14,369 nucleotides of DNA, taken from Shewanella sp. GTDB lineage: Bacteria; Pseudomonadota; Gammaproteobacteria; Enterobacterales; Shewanellaceae. Below, piece by piece: positions 1 through 6,589 of the stretch (its first letter is position 1; each line of letters starts with the position of its first letter). The notes below the pieces were generated by a model that searched no databases, had not been told where the DNA came from, and saw only the letters and a list, made by a program, of their open reading frames with translations. The stretch covers positions 1 through 14,369 of the forward strand of contig SDWK01000416.1 of NCBI GenBank assembly GCA_004195335.1, given 5' to 3'. Made by a program: the position numbers and the translations under genes.

Positions 1-19
1 AGATGTGTATAAGAGACAG
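1..19. other. Residual Nextera/Tn5 mosaic-end adapter (artefact)
   Basis: The first 19 bases are AGATGTGTATAAGAGACAG, identical to the Tn5 transposase mosaic end used in Nextera sequencing adapters. It lies exactly at the edge of the window, where untrimmed adapter at a contig end is expected. This is library sequence and not part of the genome. Confidence 0.96.
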
Positions 20-76
20 AGAATGACAGTCGGCAGAGTCCCAAACGGCGGAGTTGTAGAAAAGGAAGTTCCGGTA
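20..76. other. Unexplained stretch next to the adapter; possible chimeric or low-quality contig end
   Basis: These 57 bases lie between the adapter and the stop codon that cuts short the peptidase gene on the minus strand. In none of the three minus frames do I recognise a continuation of that peptidase. The plus strand is open from an ATG at 23 to a stop at 172, and its first part reads like plausible protein (TVGRVPNGGVVEKEVPVSF). This would fit a short piece of another gene joined at about 75-85. It could also be genuine but error-prone sequence, and I cannot decide between these from the bases alone. Confidence 0.4.
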
Positions 77-808
77 TCATTTGTTGATGACAGGAATAAC
101 ATCTGTCAACGCGTAGTCGGCTTTCTTAGCGCGAGGCTCACCTACAATCTGCTTTGTACCAGAAGCGTTTGAGCTCAAGAATGATTGATACTTGTTTGAC
201 TCCGTTCTCTTTGATGTCAGTGTTACAGAAGCACCGCCCATTTCAGAAAATGCTGCATTGACTGCAATGGCGCTATCGCCAAAATTTTCTTGGATTGCAT
301 TAATGCTCTTGCGTTGATTTGAAGTGTTAGCAAATTTACCCGATGAAGCGATTAAATTGAACTCTCGGTCCATCATGATGTTTACTTCATGATTAAAGAC
401 TTCAACGCCATTAACTTCTTGGCTGTATTTAGCGACGGTTGCTCCACGACCATTATCATGCATGTTAGAAAGGACAGCTTTAGATGCCCCTTTGTTTGCT
501 GTCGAAATGCCAGTAACTTTATTTAGATAATAATCAGCGCCGGTGGCGACTTTGTACTTTTGCTCAAGTGCACCTAAAGCTGGAGCTGATTGTCCTTTTT
601 TTGCCCACTGAAAAGTAACTTGACCCGTTTTTGTATCGAACTGGTCATGCATGCCACTAACGCTAGTTGTAGGGCTCATTAGGTTGGTTTGTTGCATCAC
701 TGCATGGGAGAGCTGACTGATGGTTGTATTGCTTGCTGATGCAGCAATAGAGTAAGTAGCCGATGAAATTAGCGCGGCTGTTATTGCTATCGATAGTTTT
801 GTTTTCAC
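77..808 (-). CDS. N-terminal part of a secreted M36 (fungalysin-like) metallopeptidase: signal peptide plus FTP propeptide, truncated
   Basis: The GTG start at 808 is preceded by AAGGA eight bases upstream. An upstream in-frame TTG at 826 would overlap that ribosome site, so GTG is preferred. From GTG the product has 243 residues. It begins with a signal peptide (VKTKLSIAITAALISSATYS, then AASAS). The middle looks like the fungalysin/thermolysin propeptide (FTP) domain: 'AKYSQEVNGVEVFNHEVN', then 'LIASSGKFAN'. FTP domains inhibit and chaperone extracellular M36 and M4 zinc proteases, whose catalytic HExxH domain follows. Here no catalytic domain is present, because the frame stops at TGA (79-77) only about 60 bases from the adapter. 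M36 proteins are usually several hundred residues or more, so this is either cut by the contig end, frameshifted or a pseudogene. Contig-end error is most likely. Secretion and FTP identity are fairly safe, M36 versus M4 less so. Confidence 0.65.
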   Translation of the reverse strand: MKTKLSIAITAALISSATYSIAASASNTTISQLSHAVMQQTNLMSPTTSVSGMHDQFDTKTGQVTFQWAKKGQSAPALGALEQKYKVATGADYYLNKVTGISTANKGASKAVLSNMHDNGRGATVAKYSQEVNGVEVFNHEVNIMMDREFNLIASSGKFANTSNQRKSINAIQENFGDSAIAVNAAFSEMGGASVTLTSKRTESNKYQSFLSSNASGTKQIVGEPRAKKADYALTDVIPVINK

Positions 809-1022
809 AACTTCATTCCTTGTCAATAATCTGCCTTAGGGACACATCCATGAGGCAATTGTAATGGTTTACTTATTATCTGTTTCCTCTCTGTTTCGAG
901 AGGTAGGGAATGTTTGTAACACAAATGTGCATAAATGTTAACTTCGGCAACCAAAAAAATCATTAAGTGTAACTTCTTTGGTCGTTTTATCTGAGGCTAA
1001 TGTGTATAGGAATAAATTATTA
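809..1022 (-). promoter_or_regulatory. Upstream region of the peptidase gene with a short hairpin
   Basis: This non-coding stretch should hold the promoter and leader of the minus-strand peptidase gene and the 3' end of the asnC transcript. It contains a perfect 6-base inverted repeat CCTCTC/GAGAGG (886-891 and 898-903) with a 6-base loop, and a small symmetric site TTTGTAACACAAA (913-925). The hairpin would lie in the leader of the peptidase mRNA. I cannot assign a regulator or a confident promoter. No T-rich terminator is seen after asnC. Confidence 0.3.
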
Positions 1023-1484
1023 TTAAGGCTTTACGGCCCTGACGATGGGGTTTTGTAGGCTAATTAAGGTCTCTGTCGATTGAATCTCATCGATAGACTG
1101 AATTCGGTTGATTAGTACGTGCTGTAACCCATCGATTGATTGGCACATTACCTTCACAAATACACTGTAATTACCCGTGGTGTAATAAGCTTCAACGACC
1201 TCTTCCAGGGCATTGAGTTTCGATATTGCGGCTGGATAATCGCCTGCGCTTTTTAAATTTATCCCGATGAAACAACAGACGTCATAACCCAGTGCTTTGG
1301 GATTGACGGTGATTTGCGCGCCAGTAATAATTCCTGCTTGTTTCATTTTTTCGACTCGGACATGAATCGTGCCAGCGCTGACATTAAATCGTTTTGCCAG
1401 CTCCGCGAATGGTGTTCTGGCCTCCTGCATCAAAGCCGACAGGATCTGATTATCAAGCTTATCTCTTTGAAATGATGTTTCCAT
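1023..1484 (-). CDS. asnC: AsnC, Lrp/AsnC-family transcriptional regulator
   Basis: The 153-residue protein matches E. coli AsnC (152 residues) through nearly its whole length. The N-terminal winged helix-turn-helix carries the signature 'FNVSAGTIHVRVEKMKQAGI' (about residues 33-52). The C-terminal RAM/AsnC ligand domain carries 'LGYDVCCFIGI', 'VEAYYTTGNYSVFVKVMC' and 'INRIQSIDEIQSTETL'. In E. coli, AsnC responds to asparagine, activates asparagine synthetase asnA and represses its own gene. The ATG at 1484 gives the family length. The frame stays open to a TTG at 1532, but that adds 16 residues with no family counterpart. No strong Shine-Dalgarno precedes the ATG. The gene lies 177 bases downstream of rluA on the same strand. 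Neither asnA nor mioC, its usual E. coli neighbours, is present here. Confidence 0.95.
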   Translation of the reverse strand: METSFQRDKLDNQILSALMQEARTPFAELAKRFNVSAGTIHVRVEKMKQAGIITGAQITVNPKALGYDVCCFIGINLKSAGDYPAAISKLNALEEVVEAYYTTGNYSVFVKVMCQSIDGLQHVLINRIQSIDEIQSTETLISLQNPIVRAVKP

Positions 1485-1582
1485 GATTAAATGCTTATTA
1501 TTACGATGATTGTTAGTTAATTTACGCTTCAAGGGTGGGGATTGCTATTAAATGTTCAGATTTGATGATAAATGTTTGGTTA

Positions 1583-1648
1583 GGTGAAAGGAGAGAGGGA
1601 GGGGCGTAAGAGAGGGGGATGGCCAAAATCAGCGATGAATTGGCCATC
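1583..1648 (-). terminator. Hairpin plus C-rich tract downstream of rluA; candidate Rho-dependent termination region
   Basis: Fourteen bases past the rluA stop lies a perfect 9-base inverted repeat GATGGCCAA/TTGGCCATC (1618-1626 and 1640-1648; loop 13). There is no U-run after it on the minus strand. Instead the transcript enters about 35 nearly uninterrupted pyrimidines (complement of 1583-1618, a G/A tract on the plus strand), C-rich and G-poor like a Rho-loading site. It may end rluA transcription before asnC. The hairpin is seen directly; the Rho role is inferred. Confidence 0.4.
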
Positions 1649-1661
1649 AGAATTAGACAAA

Positions 1662-2339
1662 CTATTGCTCAGACTCGGCTTCCATGAAAGGCGTGTCACA
1701 GTTAAATGTCATCTCCTCACCAGAGTATGGCTGCTTAATGGTCAACTCCTGTGCGTGCAGTAATAAACGGCTCGCTAATCGTTTGGCTAACGGGTCTGCA
1801 TAGAAATTATCGCCAAGTATGGGGTGTCCTATCGCCATCATGTGTACACGTAGCTGATGTGAGCGACCCGTGATCGGTGTCAGTTTGACTAATGTCGATC
1901 GTTTTGCTCTGCTTATGACTTCAAAGTGTGTGAGTGAAGCTTTACCTATGTCGTGGTCGACTTTTTGTTTTGGGCGGTTAGGCCAGTCGCAGATTAAGGG
2001 GAGATCGACGCTATCATTATCCGCTTTCACATGACCGGCGACACGCGCATAGTAAGTCTTTTTTGTTTCTCTATCTCGAAACTGTCGTTTTAACTCCCGC
2101 TCTGCACTTTTTCTCAATGCCACAACGATCACACCCGAAGTCGCCATATCTAATCTATGCACTATCTGTGCGTTAGGATGTTCGGCGAGTACTCGGGTAA
2201 AGATGCTATCACTATGAGCCGGATCCCGACCGGGAACGGATAGCAAGCCTGAGGGTTTATTGACAACCAGAATATCCTTATCTTGATAGATTACTTCTAG
2301 CCAGGGAGAAGTCGGTGGTGAGTATACGAAGTCAGACAT
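1662..2339 (-). CDS. rluA: RluA, dual-specificity 23S rRNA/tRNA pseudouridine synthase
   Basis: This 225-residue protein aligns by eye along its length with E. coli RluA (219 residues). It isomerises uridine to pseudouridine at U746 of 23S rRNA and U32 of several tRNAs in E. coli. The catalytic motif 'HRLDMATSG' places the nucleophilic aspartate at residue 64, as in E. coli. Other family blocks are 'VVNKPSGLLSVPGR' (about 25-38), 'ICDWPNRPKQKV' and 'ITGRSHQLRVHM' (the RNA-binding Arg-His region). The short form without an S4 domain separates it from RluC and RluD. The ATG at 2339 matches the E. coli N-terminus ('PPxSPWL'). The ribosome site is weak. It appears to be transcribed alone; the next gene upstream on the same strand ends 163 bases away. 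Confidence 0.95.
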   Translation of the reverse strand: MSDFVYSPPTSPWLEVIYQDKDILVVNKPSGLLSVPGRDPAHSDSIFTRVLAEHPNAQIVHRLDMATSGVIVVALRKSAERELKRQFRDRETKKTYYARVAGHVKADNDSVDLPLICDWPNRPKQKVDHDIGKASLTHFEVISRAKRSTLVKLTPITGRSHQLRVHMMAIGHPILGDNFYADPLAKRLASRLLLHAQELTIKQPYSGEEMTFNCDTPFMEAESEQ

Positions 2340-2502
2340 TAAAAGGACCTAAGTGTGAATGCGAGGCAAAGATACCTGCAAGCGGATAAGAGAAGCAAGT
2401 GAAAAAACCATCTGTAATAAAATCTTTTAACTAGGTAAGAAGAGAGGCACTTTGATATTAACGCCCCCTTAGTTGAAGTCATCTTCGCAACGGCTCAATG
2501 AT

Positions 2503-2793
2503 TTAAGAGAAACCGCTGCCATTAACGTGCATCAATGAGAAGGTCCAGACAACAAATGATAATGATAGGTGAATAAAGGCGTAGGCAGATTGATCTAACC
2601 TTTCCATCCCCTTCGCTTGCCAGATTAATTGGGTATGAAGCAGAGCAATTATCGGAAAAAGGATAAGCAGGGGGTAGAAGGCGATATCGCTATTGTCACC
2701 AAATAACAGGCGACTCAAGAGTGACCAGATAACCATAAATCCGGTAAGCAAGGGCGGGATTGCCTGTCTATATTGTTCTGGATAAGGAAACAT
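2503..2793 (-). CDS. Small inner-membrane protein of unknown function (three predicted helices)
   Basis: I do not recognise this family. Two ATGs are possible, at 2799 and 2793. The second has AAGGA at five-base spacing, while the first directly abuts it, so 2793 (96 residues) is preferred. Three hydrophobic segments are visible at about residues 13-31, 38-58 and 70-88 (for example 'LLTGFMVIWSLLSRLLF', 'FYPLLILFPIIALLHTQLIW' and 'FIHLSLSFVVWTFSLM'). They are joined by short polar loops, and a 'KGMERLDQS' loop precedes the third. There are no cysteines and no obvious catalytic motif. It lies 97 bases downstream of the methyltransferase on the same strand and may be the last gene of that group. 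Codon use looks ordinary. The call rests on an open frame with a good ribosome site and a clean membrane topology. Confidence 0.65.
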   Translation of the reverse strand: MFPYPEQYRQAIPPLLTGFMVIWSLLSRLLFGDNSDIAFYPLLILFPIIALLHTQLIWQAKGMERLDQSAYAFIHLSLSFVVWTFSLMHVNGSGFS

Positions 2794-2890
2794 ATTCATC
2801 CTTGTTAAATTGTCAGATAGAGACTTCGAAGGCGGCTATAGATGCCATACATTTGCTTTAGCTGATCTTTCTCAGTGGGCTTCCTATTTC

Positions 2891-3433
2891 TTAGTTTATA
2901 GGCTTACGTGCGATTAACTGCGCCTTAAAACTCTGTCTGCTATTTGTACTTAGCTCTCCTTCAAAGTAATGCAGGCAGTTCCATTTATCAAACTTTGATT
3001 TAAGCTCGAGAGGTTTTAATAGGAAGTCTGGGTTTCTGGGCCGGCCGATCTCCGCCTGCTTCTCGGTAAAGGTTTCATAGAAAATTAAGCCGCCAGGTTT
3101 AACTAAAGCTTTAATTTGTGAGAAGAGAGGCCGGTGTAAATAATTGAAAACAAGAACAACATCAAATTGTTCTCGGAGTAAAGGAAGTGGAGTGCCATCT
3201 TCTAAATCCCACTCCAGATAGCAATGTTTACTTAAGTGGGAACCAAGTGCATCCAGCGATTTATCGATAAAAGTGACCTTGTGTTCTCTTTTAGCAAACC
3301 AAAGGCCATTTCTTCCACCACCGCAGGCGAGGTCTAAGACTTCTGCTGATATGGGGAGAGATTCGAGAGGCGCAAAATGGGTGATTAACTCCGCGGTAGC
3401 GTCAAGCTCAACCTTTAACTTCTTTTCTGGCAT
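2891..3433 (-). CDS. TehB-like class I SAM-dependent methyltransferase
   Basis: The 180-residue product has the Rossmann methyltransferase core. Motif I is 'VLDLACGGGRNGLWFA' (about residues 32-47). It is followed by 'VTFIDKS', whose acidic residue should bind the SAM ribose, then 'FDVVLVFNYLHRPLF' and 'VKPGGLIFYETF'. The block 'GRPRNPDFLLKPLEL' is typical of a TehB-related small methyltransferase group. TehB itself methylates tellurite and selenite; the substrate here is unknown. The gene overlaps the upstream membrane-protein gene, by 26 bases from the ATG at 3433 (preceded by GAAGA) or 41 bases from an ATG at 3448 with no ribosome site. I chose 3433, with moderate certainty. The overlap implies translational coupling and a shared transcript. 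Confidence 0.85.
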   Translation of the reverse strand: MPEKKLKVELDATAELITHFAPLESLPISAEVLDLACGGGRNGLWFAKREHKVTFIDKSLDALGSHLSKHCYLEWDLEDGTPLPLLREQFDVVLVFNYLHRPLFSQIKALVKPGGLIFYETFTEKQAEIGRPRNPDFLLKPLELKSKFDKWNCLHYFEGELSTNSRQSFKAQLIARKPIN

Positions 3434-3818
3434 CGATTCTTCGTCCATGAATAACTGAAAAGTGGCGTAAGCCTGCAGGGCCGTGAGAAACCAATACCGA
3501 GAGGAGTAGGACCGTTATTAGCAGTTCCGGTTTAAGATGTGAAAAGGGGATAAAAAGTGCCAGTAAACCTAGCTTTACCAGAGTAAGCACGCCTTTGAGT
3601 TGTATCAGCCAGCGCCAGTCTCTGACAATCTCCCATAGCATAAGTAGTGAACCGGTTGTCATGGCCATACACCAATAAAAGATCCACTCGGTCTGAGCAA
3701 CACCAAGCAGAATACCCCCACCGGCACCTGTGATCCCAAGAATATGAAATGCCCTAAGGCTGGTTTTACCCATCCTTTGAAACCAGAACTGTTTTTCAGA
3801 AAGCTTAGATTTTTTCAT
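3408..3818 (-). CDS. Four-helix inner-membrane protein of unknown function
   Basis: This 136-residue protein has a basic N-terminus and four hydrophobic segments at about residues 22-41, 44-62, 74-92 and 97-113. It ends in a polar, basic tail with the block 'SHGPAGLRHFSVIHGRRI', which looks conserved but which I cannot assign. A glycine-rich stretch 'GITGAGGGILLG' lies in the first helix. No Shine-Dalgarno precedes the ATG at 3818: the bases just upstream on the minus strand are CTCTCCTCT, so the start is uncertain. Its 3' end overlaps the TehB-like methyltransferase, so the two are probably co-expressed. A membrane anchor or transporter role next to a methyltransferase is possible but is only context. 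Confidence 0.65.
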   Translation of the reverse strand: MKKSKLSEKQFWFQRMGKTSLRAFHILGITGAGGGILLGVAQTEWIFYWCMAMTTGSLLMLWEIVRDWRWLIQLKGVLTLVKLGLLALFIPFSHLKPELLITVLLLSVLVSHGPAGLRHFSVIHGRRIDARKEVKG

Positions 3819-4146
3819 GATAGAGGAGAGTTAATGCTAAGTTTTAGAAGAAAGTGAAGCCAGCTTATCAGGAATTTATCGCCTGTGAAGATTAACTTCA
3901 CCTGATTTAAAAATACAGCTCACAATAAAAGAAATTATTAACAGGTAAAAAATCTAGGTATTTAGTGACTCTTTGTACTGTAGCCTATTAAGGTGAGTCG
4001 CCATTGGTTATCAGCTATGGGTTCTTGCTGATATAAGATGGGAAGAAGTATCCGTAATCGATAAAATTTGATATTGCTTATACATTCAGGATAAAAAAGC
4101 GTACATACTATTAAATTAAGTGAGTTAATCGGGGTTGGGGGAAAAG
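3819..4146. promoter_or_regulatory. Divergent intergenic region between the membrane-protein gene and ldhA
   Basis: These 328 A/T-rich bases separate two divergently read genes and must hold both promoters. I see no convincing gene. A perfect 6-base inverted repeat GTGAAG-ATTAA-CTTCAC (3885-3901) is a possible operator. It has no T-run and so does not look like a terminator. On the plus strand a good AGGAG (3826-3830) precedes an ATG at 3834 that opens a frame of only seven codons, which I take to be chance. The ldhA ribosome site is the G-rich run at about 4131-4142. I could not identify FNR, ArcA or CRP boxes with confidence. Confidence 0.4.
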
Positions 4147-5136
4147 ATGAAAATAGGATTTTTCAGTGCTAAGCACTACGACATTGAGCATTTCAATAGA
4201 ACGAATAAGGCTTTCGGCGCTGAGATCGAGTATTTCGATTATCGTCTATGCATGAAGTCGGTCAAACTCGCATATGGTTTTGAAGCCATTTGTGCATTCG
4301 TGAATGACTCTCTGTGTGAAGAAGTGTTAGTCGAACTCGCCAAAAACGGAACTAAGATCATTGCGATGCGCTGTGCTGGCTTCAACAATGTTGATTTGGT
4401 CGCCGCCAAAAAGTTAGGCCTTAGGGTCGTAAATGTGCCAGCTTACTCTCCTGAGTCAGTGGCCGAACACACGATTGCGCTCATGCTCACACTGAATCGA
4501 AAAGTTCATAAGGCATACCAACGCACCCGGGATGCTAACTTTTCATTAGAAGGCTTAGTCGGCTTTAATATGCATAATCGCACAGTGGGAGTCATAGGCA
4601 CCGGGAAAATCGGTTTAGCCACAATTAAGATTTTACAAGGCTTCGGTTGTAAAGTGCTAGCTCATGATCCATTTCCTAATCAGGCCGTGATCGACTTAGG
4701 CATCGATTATGTATCGCTCGATGAGATGTATCCACTCTGTGACATTATCAGCCTTCATTGCCCTTTAACTCCGAATAATCACCATCTGTTATGTAAAGAA
4801 AGCTTCGACAAAATGAAGCCGGGTGTGATGGTAATAAATACCAGTCGAGGTGGGTTACTTAACGCACTTGATGCCATGGAAGCACTTAAATCAGGTCTGT
4901 TAGGTTCGCTTGGCTTAGATGTTTATGAAAATGAAAAAGAACTTTTCTTCGAAGATAAGTCGAATGAGATCATTCAAGACGATGTATTTAGAAGATTATC
5001 GGCTTGTCATAATGTGATTTTTACGGGTCACCAAGCCTTCCTGACTCAAGAGGCGCTAAGTTCGATTGCTTATACGAGCTTGATGAATGTGGAGCAGTTA
5101 GTTAAAGGGGAGACCTGTCCGAACGAGCTGTTTTAA
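4147..5136 (+). CDS. ldhA: LdhA, fermentative NAD-dependent D-lactate dehydrogenase
   Basis: The protein is 329 residues from the ATG at 4147, exactly the length of E. coli LdhA, and matches it throughout. An in-frame TTG at 4135 would add four residues inside the ribosome-binding region and is rejected. LdhA reduces pyruvate to D-lactate with NADH in the cytoplasm during fermentation. The D-2-hydroxyacid dehydrogenase fold is clear: 'RCAGFNNVDL' (75-84); the NAD-binding loop 'VIGTGKIG' (149-156); 'HCPLTP'; 'NTSRGG' with the substrate-binding Arg234; 'DVYENE' with the catalytic glutamate at about 261; and 'TGHQAFLT' with the acid-base His295. The C-terminus 'GETCPNEL' is also E. coli-like. 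No terminator is obvious before the palindrome downstream. Confidence 0.96.
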   Translation: MKIGFFSAKHYDIEHFNRTNKAFGAEIEYFDYRLCMKSVKLAYGFEAICAFVNDSLCEEVLVELAKNGTKIIAMRCAGFNNVDLVAAKKLGLRVVNVPAYSPESVAEHTIALMLTLNRKVHKAYQRTRDANFSLEGLVGFNMHNRTVGVIGTGKIGLATIKILQGFGCKVLAHDPFPNQAVIDLGIDYVSLDEMYPLCDIISLHCPLTPNNHHLLCKESFDKMKPGVMVINTSRGGLLNALDAMEALKSGLLGSLGLDVYENEKELFFEDKSNEIIQDDVFRRLSACHNVIFTGHQAFLTQEALSSIAYTSLMNVEQLVKGETCPNELF

Positions 5137-5181
5137 AACAAGGTTTAGCTCCTCGTATAGTTTTACCTGACATCTTGTTAT

Positions 5182-5216
5182 TTGGCTGATAGATTAATGA
5201 TTAATCTATCAGCCAA
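5182..5216. repeat. 35-base perfect palindrome upstream of the dienelactone-hydrolase-family gene
   Basis: Two 17-base arms, TTGGCTGATAGATTAAT (5182-5198) and its exact complement (5200-5216), surround a single central G. As RNA this would fold to about 15-16 pairs with a tiny loop. There is no T-run on the plus side, so it is not a standard terminator for ldhA. It ends immediately before the AAGGGA ribosome site of the next gene. It could be an operator, an RNA element controlling access to that site or an RNase III-type processing hairpin. Nothing in the sequence decides this. Confidence 0.8.
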
Positions 5217-5228
5217 GGGATTAACATT

Positions 5229-5966
5229 ATGATGGTCAGTCAAGAGATTCACGATATTCCTACCGCTACCGGAACGATGCGAACCTATCTTTATCGTCCG
5301 AATGCAGAAGGGCAGTTTTCCACCATTATTTTCTATTCTGAGATATTTCAGCAGACGGCCCCCATAGCAAGAGCTGCCACTATGCTGGCCGGGCACGGTT
5401 TTGTAGTACTGGTTCCCGAAGTGTTTCATGAGTTGAATCCAATCGGTACCGTCTTAGCCTATGATGATGCAGGTAAAGATAAAGGCAATGAAGATAAGTT
5501 TGCCAAACCACTGGAGCATCATGATAGTGATACCGAGGCATTGGTTCATTTCGCGAGAAGTCAGGCTTTTTGTACCAGTCATGTCGGAAGTATGGGGGTC
5601 TGTATTGGTGGCCACTTAGCCTATCGTGCTGCCATTAACCCTGATATTTCTGCGGCTTTCTGCCTTTATGCTACGGATATTCATTCCAGTACTATTCCTT
5701 GTGAGGAAGGACATGACTCGCTTTCCCGAACTAAAGATATTCAAGGAGAGTTGACTATGGTGTGGGGGAAACAAGATCCCCATGTATCAAGCGAGGGGCG
5801 TAAGCGGGTTTATGCCCAACTAGAAAAAACAGACCGGAATTTCAGTTGGCTCGAGGTTAACGCACAACATGCCTTTATGCGTGATAGTGAGGCTCGTTAT
5901 GACCCCGCTTTAGCTATGCAGATGTATCTGGAATCTGTGGCATTTTTCCATCGTTTACTTAAGTAA
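5229..5966 (+). CDS. Dienelactone hydrolase family protein (alpha/beta hydrolase)
   Basis: This 245-residue protein fits the DLH family in length and motifs. The nucleophile elbow 'SMGVCIGGHLAYRAA' carries Cys125, 'WGKQDPH' carries Asp183 and 'NAQHAFMRD' carries His214, giving the Cys-Asp-His triad characteristic of these enzymes. The N-terminal part has 'TIIFYSEIFQQTAPI' and 'AGHGFVVLVPEVFH', the oxyanion-side strand and the partner-residue region. DLH enzymes open lactones such as carboxymethylenebutenolide, but many homologues act on unknown esters. No aromatic catabolism genes are nearby, so the substrate is unknown. The ATG at 5229 is followed at once by a second ATG; AAGGGA lies about nine bases upstream of the first. 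It is 92 bases after ldhA, with the 35-base palindrome between them. Confidence 0.88.
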   Translation: MMVSQEIHDIPTATGTMRTYLYRPNAEGQFSTIIFYSEIFQQTAPIARAATMLAGHGFVVLVPEVFHELNPIGTVLAYDDAGKDKGNEDKFAKPLEHHDSDTEALVHFARSQAFCTSHVGSMGVCIGGHLAYRAAINPDISAAFCLYATDIHSSTIPCEEGHDSLSRTKDIQGELTMVWGKQDPHVSSEGRKRVYAQLEKTDRNFSWLEVNAQHAFMRDSEARYDPALAMQMYLESVAFFHRLLK

Positions 5967-6016
5967 CCAGCCCTTTGGGTAATAGGCCTTCCAGAAGTCA
6001 GAGTACGAAGCTATCG

Positions 6017-6047
6017 ATATTAGGGCCAATAATTTTGACCCTAATAT
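6017..6047. terminator. Inverted repeat between convergent genes, possible bidirectional terminator
   Basis: ATATTAGGG (6017-6025) and CCCTAATAT (6039-6047) are exact complements. The pairing continues inside, after one mismatch, with CAA/TTG around a 5-base loop. It lies between the ends of the plus-strand hydrolase gene and the minus-strand lipoprotein gene, where a shared terminator is expected. Flanking T-runs are weak, so termination strength is uncertain. Confidence 0.5.
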
Positions 6048-6055
6048 GAATTAAG

Positions 6056-6589
6056 CTAAGCCTTTATAGCGCTTGAGTAGCTTGCCAGTTCATCGACACC
6101 CACTCTGGCGATAAACTCATTATCGAGATAGAAATCAACCAGCCCCCCTCGTTTATGCCCTGATATCTGTTGCTGACTGCCATCATCGAAGGTCAAGGTC
6201 ATCACTAAGGTGTCGTCATTGGTTGCTTCCATGGTGGCATTGGTCAGTTTTATTTCTGGAAGTGGTGCTGTCGTGAGCTCTTTATTTAAATGTGAATTAA
6301 CCTTGAAAATCGCTTCGACTGGCATATCAACAACCGCTGGAGACCGTTTGGTGATGGGGTTTGTTCCGGTCCAAAATTCGATGCTGTTTAAGATAAACAG
6401 ATCTGCTGTTGCGGTTAGACCATAAACAGGGCTAAGCAAAACAAACAGTCCAGCTCTGCCATAGCGGTTATCTACTGCGCTCAAATTACCTTTTGTAAGC
6501 ATAGCACTGAGACCCATCTGCCCCATGCACCCAGAAAGTTGGCTGGTTAATAGGGCGGCGAGCGTGATCGAAATAAGGGGTTTTTTCAT
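6056..6589 (-). CDS. DUF3332-like lipoprotein
   Basis: The 177-residue product starts with a lipoprotein signal: basic 'MKK', a hydrophobic stretch, and the lipobox 'LSGC' with the lipidated Cys21. The next part, 'GQMGLSAMLTKGNLSAVDNRYGRAGLFVLLSPVYGLTATADLFILNSIEFWTGTNP', contains the region I associate with the DUF3332 family of Vibrio and Shewanella relatives, including a hydrophobic segment at about residues 45-70. The C-terminal half reads as beta strands ('LVMTLTFDDGSQQQISGHK'). The function is unknown. The residue after the cysteine is Met, so there is no Asp+2 inner-membrane retention signal and outer-membrane sorting is likely. The ATG at 6589 has AGGAA five bases upstream. It is monocistronic and convergent with the hydrolase gene. 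Confidence 0.78.
   Translation of the reverse strand: MKKPLISITLAALLTSQLSGCMGQMGLSAMLTKGNLSAVDNRYGRAGLFVLLSPVYGLTATADLFILNSIEFWTGTNPITKRSPAVVDMPVEAIFKVNSHLNKELTTAPLPEIKLTNATMEATNDDTLVMTLTFDDGSQQQISGHKRGGLVDFYLDNEFIARVGVDELASYSSAIKA

Noticed and set aside
3834..3857. Plus-strand AGGAG followed by ATG at 3834
   Set aside because: The ribosome-site-like sequence is good, but the frame stops after seven codons and nothing suggests a leader peptide for ldhA.
4110..4131. TTAA-rich stretch before ldhA as an ArcA box
   Set aside because: The TTAA units are spaced 5, 9 and 14 bases apart and not the 11 expected for ArcA direct repeats.
4135..4146. TTG start four codons upstream of the ldhA ATG
   Set aside because: It would place the start inside the G-rich ribosome site; the ATG at 4147 gives the exact E. 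coli LdhA length.
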